Source: a bacterium (GTDB taxonomy: Bacteria > Auribacterota > UBA3054). Taken from it: a DNA stretch of 46,663 bases. A program made the translations under genes and the position numbers. The stretch is taken from assembly GCA_017963805.1 (NCBI GenBank), contig JAGCTE010000023.1, positions 1 through 46,663 on the forward strand, written 5' to 3'. This document shows, in pieces, positions 35,763 through 44,391 of the stretch (within the stretch, counting starts at the first letter, position 1; the number at the start of each line of letters is the position of its first letter). The notes under the pieces were generated by a model. That model did no database searches and was not told the origin of the DNA. It saw nothing but the letters and a program-made list of their open reading frames with translations.

Positions 35763-35763
35763 T
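35735..35763 (+). promoter_or_regulatory. V-ATPase operon promoter embedded in the 3' end of protease D
   Basis: TTGCCT (35735-35740) and a perfect TATAAT (35758-35763) are spaced by 17 nt, with TGA before the -10 in the extended position. The TAA stop of protease D (35760-35762) lies within the -10 hexamer. The first V-ATPase ATG is 45 nt further on, with an AGGGGA ribosome site. Confidence 0.75.
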
Positions 35764-35807
35764 CTCCGAAGTTTTTTATTTAAATTATTCTCATTTAGGG
35801 GAAATAT

Positions 35808-36398
35808 ATGGCCGAACAACTCAACGAGTTCTTAGAAAAGATCCAGAAGGAAGCCGTGGGCAAAGCCGCGGAGCAAGCTGAGCAGAAACTGGCGCAAGCC
35901 AAAGCGGAGGCGGACAAGATCGTTTCCGACGCTAGGGCCGAAGCCGAAAGGATAATCGCCGAGGCGGAAGCCAAGGCGAAACAGTTCGCGGAAAACGGCG
36001 AGAAGACGCTGCGCTTCGCCTCCAGGGACGTCCTTACCTACACGCGCCAGGAACTTGAGAACCTTCTCAGGAAGGTCTTCGCGGAAAAGTCCGCCGAGAT
36101 CCTTAAACTGGAAGACATCAAGCCGATCATTCTGAAACTGGCCGCCAACTGCGAAGGCGACGCCGTCATAGAAGTGCCGGAAGGCAGCGACGTCGAGAAA
36201 CTGCAGAAGTATTTCATGGGCGAACTGGCCGGCAAGGCCAAAGGCGGCGTCAAGGTCTGCCCCGTCAAGGGATTGAAAGCCGGCGCGTCCGTCGTCTCAG
36301 TGAACGGCGACCTTAAGATCGAACTTACCGACGAGACTATCGTGGAGCTTCTCTCTTCGCAGCTCTCGCCTAAACTCGCCGCGGTCCTGAGAGACTAA
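35808..36398 (+). CDS. ntpE: V-type ATPase subunit E (peripheral stalk)
   Basis: This 196-aa subunit starts with a long Ala/Glu/Lys-rich coiled coil (about residues 1-75), followed by a globular C-terminal domain with alternating strands and helices that should contact the A/B head. That layout is the standard for subunit E, the stator of V/A-type ATPases. It is the first gene after the embedded promoter, with AGGGGA before the ATG. Identification rests on architecture and on the operon: subunits A, B, D, I and K follow in order. Subunit E normally pairs with subunit G, for which no gene is present here. Confidence 0.85.
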   Translation: MAEQLNEFLEKIQKEAVGKAAEQAEQKLAQAKAEADKIVSDARAEAERIIAEAEAKAKQFAENGEKTLRFASRDVLTYTRQELENLLRKVFAEKSAEILKLEDIKPIILKLAANCEGDAVIEVPEGSDVEKLQKYFMGELAGKAKGGVKVCPVKGLKAGASVVSVNGDLKIELTDETIVELLSSQLSPKLAAVLRD

Positions 36399-36401
36399 AA
36401 G

Positions 36402-36908
36402 ATGAGCAATTACTACACTTTCGTCTGTTCGCTTCCGTACCTGAATTTCGAGGGCGAACCTCCCATGTCGCCGGACGAATTCATCGAGAGGGCCTCGGTC
36501 TGGCTTTCGGAAGAGGATCTGAAAGCGCTGAAGGATCCCTGCGCCGAAAAGGGCGTGGCCGCGGAATGGGCCCTCTTCGAGAGGTCCTTTAGAAGCGCGG
36601 TGGCCCAGGTTAGGGCCGCCAAGCTCGGGAAGGAATTCCAGCCAGATCGGCTTAGGACCGACATCGTGGACGGCGCGACAAGGCAGGGGATAGCCGAACT
36701 CTACAAGACCGGCGAGCCCTTGAAGATCGAAAGGGGTCTGGACCTCATCTGCTTTTCGCGTCTTGACGAAATGAGCGCCGGGCACTTCTTCGATTACGTA
36801 AACGTCTTCTGCTACTACAAGAAGCTTACGATCCTTTGGCGCTGGAAATGCCTCGACGACTTGAAGGGTCAGGAAGTGCTTAAGAATTCATGCATGGTAA
36901 AAAGTTAA
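36402..36908 (+). CDS. DUF2764-like protein of V-ATPase operons
   Basis: This 168-aa cytoplasmic protein opens with MSNYYTFVCSLPYLNF, the pattern of the DUF2764 family, and sits between subunits E and A, as in Chlamydiae, spirochaetes and Bacteroidetes. Family members are often longer, so this may be a short form. The family has no established biochemical role. The fixed position and the lack of separate C, F and G genes suggest that it substitutes for, or assembles with, a stalk component. It starts 3 nt after ntpE and ends 14 nt before ntpA. Confidence 0.65.
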   Translation: MSNYYTFVCSLPYLNFEGEPPMSPDEFIERASVWLSEEDLKALKDPCAEKGVAAEWALFERSFRSAVAQVRAAKLGKEFQPDRLRTDIVDGATRQGIAELYKTGEPLKIERGLDLICFSRLDEMSAGHFFDYVNVFCYYKKLTILWRWKCLDDLKGQEVLKNSCMVKS

Positions 36909-36922
36909 AATAGGAGATATAG

Positions 36923-38650
36923 ATGGCTGTATCAGTTGGACGAGTTGCTGGCGTCAACAGCAACATCATCACCGTCAAATTCGCTGACAAGGTGATCCAG
37001 AACGAGGTGGCTTACGCCGTGGTTGGCGACAAGCGCCTGAAGTCTGAAGTTATCAGGATCCGAGGCGAATACGCCGACCTCCAGGTCTACGAGGACACCC
37101 GCGGACTGAAGCAGGGCGACGCTGTCGAATTCACGGGCGAACTGTTGAGCGCCGAGCTTGGTCCGGGCCTTTTGAGCCGGACCTACGACGGGCTGCAGAA
37201 CCCGCTTAACGATCTGGCCGCCGAGTGCGGAAACTTCCTGCAGCGCGGAAAATATTTGCCCGCCCTCGACATGCAGAAGACCTGGGAATTCACCCCGACT
37301 GCCAAGGTTGGCGACGAGGTCGAGGCCGGCCACTGGCTGGGCTTCGTCCCGGAAGGCATCTTCAAGCATCAAATCATGGTGCCCCTGAAACTGAGGGGCG
37401 CCTGGAAAGTGAAATACATCGCCCCCAAGGGCAATTACACCGTGACTGAAAAGATCGCGGAAGTGGAATCATTAGAGGACGGCACGGTGGAAGTTGTCGC
37501 CATGCGCCAGGAATGGCCGGTGAAATTGGCCATCAACGCCTACGCGGAAAGAATGCGCCCCCTGGAGCCGATGGTCACCCAGACGCGCATAATAGACACT
37601 TTCTTCCCTATAAGCAGAGGCGGAACGTACTGCATCCCCGGGCCGTTTGGCGCCGGCAAGACGGTCCTGCAGCAGGTCACGAGCCGCAACGCCGACGTTG
37701 ACATCGTTATCCTGGCGGCCTGCGGCGAACGCGCCGGCGAAGTCGTGGAAACGCTCCGCGAGTTCCCGGAACTCACCGACCCGAGGACGGGACGCTCGCT
37801 GATGGAACGAACCATCATCATCTGCAACACAAGTTCCATGCCGGTGGCGGCCCGCGAAGCTTCCGTTTACACGGCGGTGACGCTGGCCGAGTACTACCGC
37901 CAGATGGGACTGCACGTCCTTCTGCTGGCCGACTCCACTTCCCGCTGGGCCCAGGCGCTGCGCGAAGTCAGCGGCCGCTTGGAAGAGATCCCGGGCGAGG
38001 AAGCTTTCCCGGCTTACCTTGAGTCTTTGATCGCGAACTTCTACGAGAGAGCCGGCTTTGTCAAGCTTTACAACGGCGAAACGGGCTCCGTTACGATCGG
38101 CGGAACGGTCAGCCCCGCGGGCGGCAACTTCGAAGAGCCCGTCACGCAGGGGACATTGAAAGTCGTGGGCGCTTTCCACGGACTTTCCAGGGAGCGTTCC
38201 GACGCCCGCAGGTACCCCGCCATCAACCCGCTTGATAGTTGGAGCAAATACCCCAACCCTGTTTCCGAGAAAGTCCCGGAGGCCAGGGCCATATTGAGGC
38301 GCGGCAACGAAGTCAGCCAGATGATGAAAGTGGTCGGCGAAGAAGGAACGTCCATGGACGACTTCGTCCTCTTCCTGAAGTCCGAATTCCTGGACAACGC
38401 TTTCCTTCAGCAGGATTCCTTCGACGAAGTGGACGCGGCCTGCTCGCTTGAGCGCCAGCGCTACGTCTTCGAGACGATGCTCTCCATCATAAAGACGAAA
38501 TTCGCCTTCGACAGCAAGGACCAGGCCCGCACCTTCTTCCTCGAACTGACCAGGGAATTCAAGAACTGGAACATTTCCCCGTGGGGAAGCGAGAAGTGCA
38601 AAGAGGCTGAAGAGCTTCTTTTGAAACACGTCGCGGAGCGCAGAGCGTAA
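36923..38650 (+). CDS. ntpA: V-type ATPase catalytic subunit A
   Basis: This 575-aa subunit hydrolyses or makes ATP in the A3B3 head. The P-loop GPFGAGKT is intact, with K246, and the segments for the catalytic Glu and metal coordination (CGERAGEV, LLADSTSRWAQALRE) are conserved. The non-homologous insertion typical of A subunits lies between the N-terminal barrel and the nucleotide domain (about 115-200). Length is normal. An AGGAGA ribosome site precedes the ATG. The gene is followed after 12 nt by ntpB. Confidence 0.97.
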   Translation: MAVSVGRVAGVNSNIITVKFADKVIQNEVAYAVVGDKRLKSEVIRIRGEYADLQVYEDTRGLKQGDAVEFTGELLSAELGPGLLSRTYDGLQNPLNDLAAECGNFLQRGKYLPALDMQKTWEFTPTAKVGDEVEAGHWLGFVPEGIFKHQIMVPLKLRGAWKVKYIAPKGNYTVTEKIAEVESLEDGTVEVVAMRQEWPVKLAINAYAERMRPLEPMVTQTRIIDTFFPISRGGTYCIPGPFGAGKTVLQQVTSRNADVDIVILAACGERAGEVVETLREFPELTDPRTGRSLMERTIIICNTSSMPVAAREASVYTAVTLAEYYRQMGLHVLLLADSTSRWAQALREVSGRLEEIPGEEAFPAYLESLIANFYERAGFVKLYNGETGSVTIGGTVSPAGGNFEEPVTQGTLKVVGAFHGLSRERSDARRYPAINPLDSWSKYPNPVSEKVPEARAILRRGNEVSQMMKVVGEEGTSMDDFVLFLKSEFLDNAFLQQDSFDEVDAACSLERQRYVFETMLSIIKTKFAFDSKDQARTFFLELTREFKNWNISPWGSEKCKEAEELLLKHVAERRA

Positions 38651-38662
38651 GGAGAAACCGAT

Positions 38663-39958
38663 ATGCAGACTATACACACCAGAGTTTTACAGATAGCAGG
38701 CAGCGTTATTACGGTCTCCGCCACGGGCGTAGGCTACAACGAACTAGCGGAAGTGACGAGCAGACGCGGCACCTCGCTTGCCCAGGTCATCAAGATCGCC
38801 GGCGACCTCGTATCCTTGCAGGTCTTCGCGGGCGCCCGCGGCATCGCCACCAACGATGAAGTGCGCTTTTTGGGCCGCAACATGCAGGTCAGTTTCAGCG
38901 ACGACCTCTTAGGCCGCGTCTTCAACGGCAGCGGACAGCCCCGCGACAGGGGCCCCGCCCTCCAGGGCAAGGCTGTCGACATCGGCGGCCCGTCCGTCAA
39001 CCCCGCCAGGCGCATCATCCCGCGCCACATGGTCCGTACCGGTATCCCGATGATCGACGTCTTCAACACGCTCGTCGAATCCCAGAAGCTGCCGATCTTC
39101 TCCATAGCCGGCGAACCTTACAACGAACTTTTGGCCCGCATCGCCATGCAGGCGGAAGTCGACATCATCGTCTTCGGCGGCATGGGTCTCAAGCACGACG
39201 ACTACCTCTTCTTCCGCGACACCTTCGAGGAGCGCGGCGCCCTTGTCAGGACGGTCATGTTCGTGCATACGGCCGCCGACCCCATAGTGGAATGCCAGAT
39301 GGTGCCTGACATGTGCCTGGCCACCGCCGAGCAGTTCGCCGTGGCCGGCAAGCGCGTCCTGGTCCTTCTCACCGACATGACGAACTTCGCGGACGCCATG
39401 AAAGAGATCGCCATCACCATGGAACAGGTGCCGGCCAACAGAGGTTACCCCGGCGACCTTTATTCCCAGCTCGCGAGCCGTTATGAAAAGGCTGTGGACT
39501 TCGAGGACGCCGGTTCCATCACCATCCTTGCCGTCACGACCATGCCGGGCGACGACGTCACGCACCCCGTCCCGGACAACACCGGCTACATTACGGAAGG
39601 CCAGTTCTACCTTAAGAACGGCCGCATCGAGCCCTTCGGCTCCCTGTCCCGTCTGAAACAGCAGGTCAACAACAAGACTCGCGACGACCACCGCGCCATC
39701 ATGAACACCATGATCCAGCTCTACGCCCAGTGCCGCGAGACTCAGGAGAAACAGTCCATGGGCTTCCTTATGAGCGCCTGGGACATGAAGCTTCTGAAGT
39801 ACGGAAAGCTTTTCGAGGACAAGCTCATGGATCTATCCGTGAACATTCCTCTGGAAGGCGCCCTTGACCTCTGCTGGCAGATCCTGGGCGAATGTTTCGA
39901 AAAGACCGAGATCAGCATTAAACCGGAACTCATAGCCAAGTACTGGCCCGCTAAATAA
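38663..39958 (+). CDS. ntpB: V-type ATPase regulatory subunit B
   Basis: The 431-aa product is the non-catalytic partner in the A3B3 head. It has the B-subunit pattern: a nucleotide-binding fold without a functional P-loop ([15 protein letters not shown] where A has GPFGAGKT), [16 protein letters not shown], and [14 protein letters not shown]. It is slightly shorter than many B subunits (about 450-470). A GGAG sequence precedes the start, and ntpD begins 2 nt after its stop. Confidence 0.97.
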   Translation: MQTIHTRVLQIAGSVITVSATGVGYNELAEVTSRRGTSLAQVIKIAGDLVSLQVFAGARGIATNDEVRFLGRNMQVSFSDDLLGRVFNGSGQPRDRGPALQGKAVDIGGPSVNPARRIIPRHMVRTGIPMIDVFNTLVESQKLPIFSIAGEPYNELLARIAMQAEVDIIVFGGMGLKHDDYLFFRDTFEERGALVRTVMFVHTAADPIVECQMVPDMCLATAEQFAVAGKRVLVLLTDMTNFADAMKEIAITMEQVPANRGYPGDLYSQLASRYEKAVDFEDAGSITILAVTTMPGDDVTHPVPDNTGYITEGQFYLKNGRIEPFGSLSRLKQQVNNKTRDDHRAIMNTMIQLYAQCRETQEKQSMGFLMSAWDMKLLKYGKLFEDKLMDLSVNIPLEGALDLCWQILGECFEKTEISIKPELIAKYWPAK

Positions 39959-39960
39959 AA

Positions 39961-40569
39961 ATGGCCAAGCTTAAATTTTCCAAATCAGCCCTCAAAAGCG
40001 AACGCGACGCGCTTAGCCGCTACCGCCGCTTCCTGCCTACGCTCGAACTGAAAAAAGAGCAGCTGGTGGCGGAAGTTAGGCGCATCGAGAAAGAGCAGGC
40101 TGACATAGTGAAACGCGAGAAAGAAGTGAAAAGCGGCCTTGGCAAGTGGACTCTGCTCTTTAGTGAGCCGGTCGACCTTGAGAAGCTCGTTTCGATAAAG
40201 GCCGTGAAGACGAAAAGCGGCAACATCGCCGGCGTTCCCATCCCGATCTACGAGGAGACGGAATTCGAGCTAGGGGACTACGACCTTACGACGACTCCCG
40301 CCTGGGTCGACTATGGCATCGCGGCCGTGAAGGAGCTCAGTTCGCTTCAGAACCAGCGCGCCGTATTGAGCGAGCAGCAGCGCCTCATCAACGCCGAGAT
40401 GCGCGTGACCGTCCAAAGGATCAACCTTTTCGACAAGGTCAAGATCCCCGAATGCAGATCTAACATCAGGAAGATCCAGATCTTCATCGGCGACCAGCAG
40501 GCCAGCGCCGTCGTGAGAGGCAAAATAGCCAAAAGGAAAAGCACGGAGAAAGGAGGACTGACGGCATGA
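39961..40569 (+). CDS. ntpD: V-type ATPase central stalk subunit D
   Basis: The 202-aa protein is mostly two long helices (about 10-70 and 120-185) with a short beta region between, which is the rotor coiled coil of subunit D. The N-terminal LKFSKSALKSERDALSRYRR and the C-terminal basic tail fit the family. It couples rotation in the head to the membrane ring. The stop codon overlaps the start of ntpI by 4 nt (ATGA). Confidence 0.9.
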   Translation: MAKLKFSKSALKSERDALSRYRRFLPTLELKKEQLVAEVRRIEKEQADIVKREKEVKSGLGKWTLLFSEPVDLEKLVSIKAVKTKSGNIAGVPIPIYEETEFELGDYDLTTTPAWVDYGIAAVKELSSLQNQRAVLSEQQRLINAEMRVTVQRINLFDKVKIPECRSNIRKIQIFIGDQQASAVVRGKIAKRKSTEKGGLTA

Positions 40570-42374
40570 TAGTCGATATGCAAAAAGTCGCGGTCCTTTC
40601 CGTCGCTTCCGGCGAAGCGGCGCTCCTAAAGCAGCTGAGGGAGCTGGGTGTTCTGCACATCACGCAGAAAGAGAAGCCCGAGCGCCGCTCCAAGGATTCC
40701 GTCTCCGACAGGATCAAGGCCGCGCAGAGCGTTATTAACACTTTGATGAACTGCCCGAAGGGCGGCCGCGTTCCCGAAATCACTCCCGAAGAGACCATAA
40801 GGAAGGTCCAGGAGCTCACCGCTTCCATTTCCGCCGATACGGAAAACGCGCAGAAACTCACTAACCAGCTCGAGCTGCTTTCCGCCTGGGGCGATTTCGA
40901 CCCCAACGTCATCCGCGAGCTCAGGAAGAGCGGCGTAATAGTGAAACTCTATTCCTGCCAGGAAGAGCAGGAGCCCGAAGCGCCCTACGGCGTCATTAAG
41001 CAGGTGATCGCCAAAGCGAAAGGCCAAGTCTACTTCGCCCTTTGCGGAAGGGAAGACTTCAATCTGGAACTCCAGGAAGTCTCCCTGCCCGAGAAGTCGA
41101 CCAAAGAGCTGAAGCTGGAACGCGAAGGCCTCTTGAGAAGAGCCGAAGAAAGCACGAAAGAGTTGAACAGCCTGAGAGGCGCCGTTCCCGCCCTGGAAGA
41201 ATATCTGAAGAGACTGGATAGGGAATACGCCTACGCCTGCGCCTTCGATTCCGTGACGGTCGACGGAAAGATCGTCTACCTTGAAGGCTTCGTGCCCGAA
41301 CCAGAGATGGGAAAACTGATAGAGACCGCGAAAGCGGAGGGCTGGGGACTCTGGTACGAGAAGGCCGACCGCAACGATCCCTCCGTTCCGACGCTCCTCG
41401 ACCTGCCCGGCTGGCTGAAGCCTGTGAAAGTCGTCTTCGACTTCATCGACGCCATGCCCGGCTACAACGAGTGCGACGTCAGCCTTCCCGTCATGATCTA
41501 CTTCACGCTCTTCTTCTCTATCATCGTGGGCGACGCGGGCTACGGCCTCATCTATCTCATCGCCTCGATAATCCTGAAGTTGAAAGTGAAGGCCAAGGCG
41601 GCCCAGCCCGCCATCATCTTCCTTATCATCCTCTCCTGCGGGACCGTTGTCTGGGGCCTTCTGAACGGCGCCTTCTTCGGCATCGCCAAAGACAGTCTGC
41701 CGCCCTTTTTGCAGGGGCTGCCCTGTTTGAGAGGGGAGAAGTCGATGGCCTGCGTCCAGTGGTTCTGCTTCGCCATCGCGCTGACGCACTTGGCGGGCGC
41801 CAGGATCTGGCGCGCCATCATCGCTGGCTCCGTTAGGGAAGCGTTGGGCAACTTGGGCTGGATGTTCTTCATCACCTGCAACTTCTTCGCCATCGTGACG
41901 ATGATCGTAGGGGACACCTTCCCTTTTGTCGAGCATACTAGTGTGCAGTCCTTCCCGGTCTGGTGCTACGTCGGCGGCGTGATCGGCGCCGTTTTGATCC
42001 TTCTTTTCAGCGTCAACTGGGGATCAATAGGCGACGTCCTTTACACGCCCTTCAACTTCATCAACAGTTTCGTGGACGTCCTTTCTTACATCCGCCTTTT
42101 CGCGGTGGGACTTTCCGGAACTTACATCGCCACCTGCTTCAACTCTATGGGCGCGATGCTCTACGAGGGGCAGACGGGCTGGAAGCTCATCGTCTTCGGG
42201 ATTTGCGGGGCGCTGGTCATAGTAATAGGCCACGTCCTCAACATCGCCCTGGGAATGATGAGCGTCCTGGTGCACGGGCTGAGGCTCAACACGTTGGAAT
42301 TCAGCAACCATATGCAGATAAACTGGGAGGGCAAGGCCTACAAGCCCTTCGGTGGATCAATAGAAAACAATTAA
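40566..42374 (+). CDS. ntpI: V-type ATPase membrane subunit I (a-subunit homologue)
   Basis: The 602-aa stator subunit has a cytoplasmic N-terminal half (about 1-300, with coiled-coil stretches near 65-105 and 175-220) and a membrane half (about 309-590) of seven or so helices, including VGDAGYGLIYLI and SYIRLFAVGLSG. The latter segment carries the Arg that faces the ion-binding Glu of the ring in this family. It forms the ion half-channels. It is somewhat shorter than typical I subunits (about 640). Its start overlaps ntpD by 4 nt, and ntpK follows after 16 nt. Confidence 0.95.
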   Translation: MIVDMQKVAVLSVASGEAALLKQLRELGVLHITQKEKPERRSKDSVSDRIKAAQSVINTLMNCPKGGRVPEITPEETIRKVQELTASISADTENAQKLTNQLELLSAWGDFDPNVIRELRKSGVIVKLYSCQEEQEPEAPYGVIKQVIAKAKGQVYFALCGREDFNLELQEVSLPEKSTKELKLEREGLLRRAEESTKELNSLRGAVPALEEYLKRLDREYAYACAFDSVTVDGKIVYLEGFVPEPEMGKLIETAKAEGWGLWYEKADRNDPSVPTLLDLPGWLKPVKVVFDFIDAMPGYNECDVSLPVMIYFTLFFSIIVGDAGYGLIYLIASIILKLKVKAKAAQPAIIFLIILSCGTVVWGLLNGAFFGIAKDSLPPFLQGLPCLRGEKSMACVQWFCFAIALTHLAGARIWRAIIAGSVREALGNLGWMFFITCNFFAIVTMIVGDTFPFVEHTSVQSFPVWCYVGGVIGAVLILLFSVNWGSIGDVLYTPFNFINSFVDVLSYIRLFAVGLSGTYIATCFNSMGAMLYEGQTGWKLIVFGICGALVIVIGHVLNIALGMMSVLVHGLRLNTLEFSNHMQINWEGKAYKPFGGSIENN

Positions 42375-42390
42375 TCAAAGGAGAATAAAT

Positions 42391-42852
42391 ATGAACGAAT
42401 TTCTGCAAACCGCTCTGATGTACGCTGGCGCTCTCTGCGCCGTTGGCTTCGCCGGAATGGGCTCCGCCCTTGGCACCGGCTGCGCCGGCAGCGGCGCCGT
42501 TGGCGCCTGGAAGCGCAGCTACATGCAAAACAAACCCGCATCCTTCCAGCTGACGGTCTTCGCCGGCGCGCCCCTTTCCCAGACCATTTACGGCATGATC
42601 ATCATGTTCGTCATCATGGGCGGGCAGGCTCAGTATTACCCGACCTATCTTGCCATCGGCATCGTCGGCGGCATCGCCATCGGCCTTTCCGCCTGGATGC
42701 AGGGCAAGGCTGCCGCGGGCGCCTGCGACGCTTTCGGCGAGACCGGCAAGGGCTTCGTGAACTACCTGCTGGCTCTGGGCATCATCGAGACCGTGGCCAT
42801 CTTCATCATGGCCTTCTCTTTGATCCTCATTTCCAAGCTCCCGTCCTTCTAA
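42391..42852 (+). CDS. ntpK: V-type ATPase proteolipid subunit K (rotor ring)
   Basis: This 153-aa protein has four hydrophobic helices in two hairpins, the double-hairpin form found in V-type rings. The ion-binding Glu is E133 in IIETVAIF of the fourth helix. Other positions that bind sodium in Enterococcus NtpK are largely kept: S63-Q64 in APLSQTIYG (T-Q there) and Q104 in MQGKAAAG. This makes sodium coupling plausible, though not proven. AAGGAG precedes the ATG. The gene is last in the operon and is followed by a strong terminator. Confidence 0.95.
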   Translation: MNEFLQTALMYAGALCAVGFAGMGSALGTGCAGSGAVGAWKRSYMQNKPASFQLTVFAGAPLSQTIYGMIIMFVIMGGQAQYYPTYLAIGIVGGIAIGLSAWMQGKAAAGACDAFGETGKGFVNYLLALGIIETVAIFIMAFSLILISKLPSF

Positions 42853-42858
42853 TATTGG

Positions 42859-42886
42859 AGCGCCGCGGAAACGCGGCGCTTTTTTT
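42859..42886 (+). terminator. Terminator closing the V-ATPase operon
   Basis: The 9-bp stem AGCGCCGCG / CGCGGCGCT (42859-42867 with 42872-42880) has a GAAA tetraloop and is followed by T to 42886. It begins 6 nt after the ntpK stop and ends only 5 nt before the next start codon. Confidence 0.93.
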
Positions 42887-42891
42887 CAGTC

Positions 42892-44391
42892 ATGTACTTT
42901 CTCAAAGCGGAAGAGATAAGGTCACTTGACAATGATGCGATAGCGCAGGGCACTCCCGGCCTCGTCCTCATGGAGAGGGCGGGGTACGCGGCCTTCAGGT
43001 TGCTTACGGACGTCTTCGCGCCGACTTCAAAGCGTTTCCTAATCTTAGGCGGCTGCGGCAACAACGGAGGCGACGCCTGGGTCGCGGCGCGCTACCTTAT
43101 CCAAGCCGGGCTGCACTGCGACGTTGCGCTCCTCGGAACTTACTCGAAGCTGAAAGGGGACGCGCTCACCCAGTTCCGAAGGCTTGCGACGCAGGGGATA
43201 AGGATCGCCGGCCTGAAAGACCCGAAAGAGGTCGCGGACTACCTTTCCGTCTGGCAGGGCGACGTCATCGTTGACGGCCTTACCGGCACCGGCTTCAATG
43301 GCAGCGCCAGCGCGCTCCTAGCTTCCGCGATAAGCGCCATAAACGCTCATCCCGCCAAAAAGCTCGCCCTCGACGTTCCCAGCGGCCTCTTGGCCGACAA
43401 AAGCGAGAGCAGGCTTTTCGTCAAGGCAAATTGGACCGTCGCTTTCGGGCAGGGGAAACTCGTCACCTTGACCAATAGCGACGAATACATGGGCCGCACG
43501 GAAATAATCGACATCGGCCTTCCTTCTCCCAAAAACGCGGAATCGCCTTTCTTCGCGCTTTCCCTTAAAGAAGCCAGAAAGCTTCTGCCCAAACCTCAAA
43601 ACGCTTCCTACAAGCACAAAAGGGGACACCTTCTGCTTTTGGCCGGCGCTCCGAAAATGGGCGGCGCCGCGCTCCTTGCCGCCAAAGCCGCAAGCATTGG
43701 CGGCGCTGGTCTTGTCACGGCCGTCATCCCGAAGGAGCTTGAATCCGCTTTCCATTCCGCGCTGCCGCACATCCTGACGCTCCCTCTTTCGGGCAACCTT
43801 GAGGACGACCTTAACGCACTCGCTATGCTCGCGGAAAACTGCACCGCGGCGGCCGCCGGCCCGGGGCTTCCCGACGACGAATACCACGCCGCGCTTTTGA
43901 AAGCCCTGTCGGGCTCTCCCGTTAAAAAGCAAGTTTGGGACGCCGGCGCGCTCTCGATTTACGCTAGGGAACGCTTTGCGGTCCCTGAAGATCTCGAGCT
44001 TGTTTTGACGCCGCATGCAGGCGAATTCAAGCGCCTCATGGACTACGCTCCCGAACCCAACGACTTCGCCCGCAGGGAAGCCGCCTCGGACCTTTGCGAG
44101 GATCTGAACGTCACGGTCCTGCTGAAAGGGCACCATACGGTCATAAAGGCCCCTTCCGCGCTCTCTGCCGTCAATTTGACCGGCAACCCCTATCTTTCCA
44201 CCGCCGGGACGGGAGACCTCCTTACGGGCCTACTAGGGGCCTTCCTGGCCCAGGGGCTTACTGGATATGATTCCGCCATGCTAGCCGCTTACTATCACGG
44301 CCTGGCCTCTGACTTCGCAGTTCCGTATGGCGGCCGCACCGCCGACGATTTTTCCGATTACCTGGGCCGCGCCCTCAGCTATGACTTCTGA
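42892..44391 (+). CDS. nnr: Bifunctional NAD(P)H-hydrate epimerase / ADP-dependent NAD(P)H-hydrate dehydratase
   Basis: This 499-aa enzyme repairs hydrated NADH and NADPH. The N-terminal YjeF domain (about 1-205) epimerises NAD(P)HX and carries MERAG and the [15 protein letters not shown] nucleotide loop. The C-terminal ribokinase-like domain (about 225-490) dehydrates the S form using ADP, with [21 protein letters not shown] and [11 protein letters not shown], where D442 is the probable catalytic Asp. The ATG at 42892 lies 5 nt after the T-run of the V-ATPase terminator and has no clear Shine-Dalgarno or promoter, so expression may depend on read-through. Its 3' end overlaps mnmG by 11 nt. 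Confidence 0.93.
   Translation: MYFLKAEEIRSLDNDAIAQGTPGLVLMERAGYAAFRLLTDVFAPTSKRFLILGGCGNNGGDAWVAARYLIQAGLHCDVALLGTYSKLKGDALTQFRRLATQGIRIAGLKDPKEVADYLSVWQGDVIVDGLTGTGFNGSASALLASAISAINAHPAKKLALDVPSGLLADKSESRLFVKANWTVAFGQGKLVTLTNSDEYMGRTEIIDIGLPSPKNAESPFFALSLKEARKLLPKPQNASYKHKRGHLLLLAGAPKMGGAALLAAKAASIGGAGLVTAVIPKELESAFHSALPHILTLPLSGNLEDDLNALAMLAENCTAAAAGPGLPDDEYHAALLKALSGSPVKKQVWDAGALSIYARERFAVPEDLELVLTPHAGEFKRLMDYAPEPNDFARREAASDLCEDLNVTVLLKGHHTVIKAPSALSAVNLTGNPYLSTAGTGDLLTGLLGAFLAQGLTGYDSAMLAAYYHGLASDFAVPYGGRTADDFSDYLGRALSYDF

Noticed and set aside
44327..44380. Upstream in-frame ATG for mnmG
   Set aside because: It adds 18 residues not found in MnmG proteins; the FAD-binding loop is correctly placed from ATG 44381.
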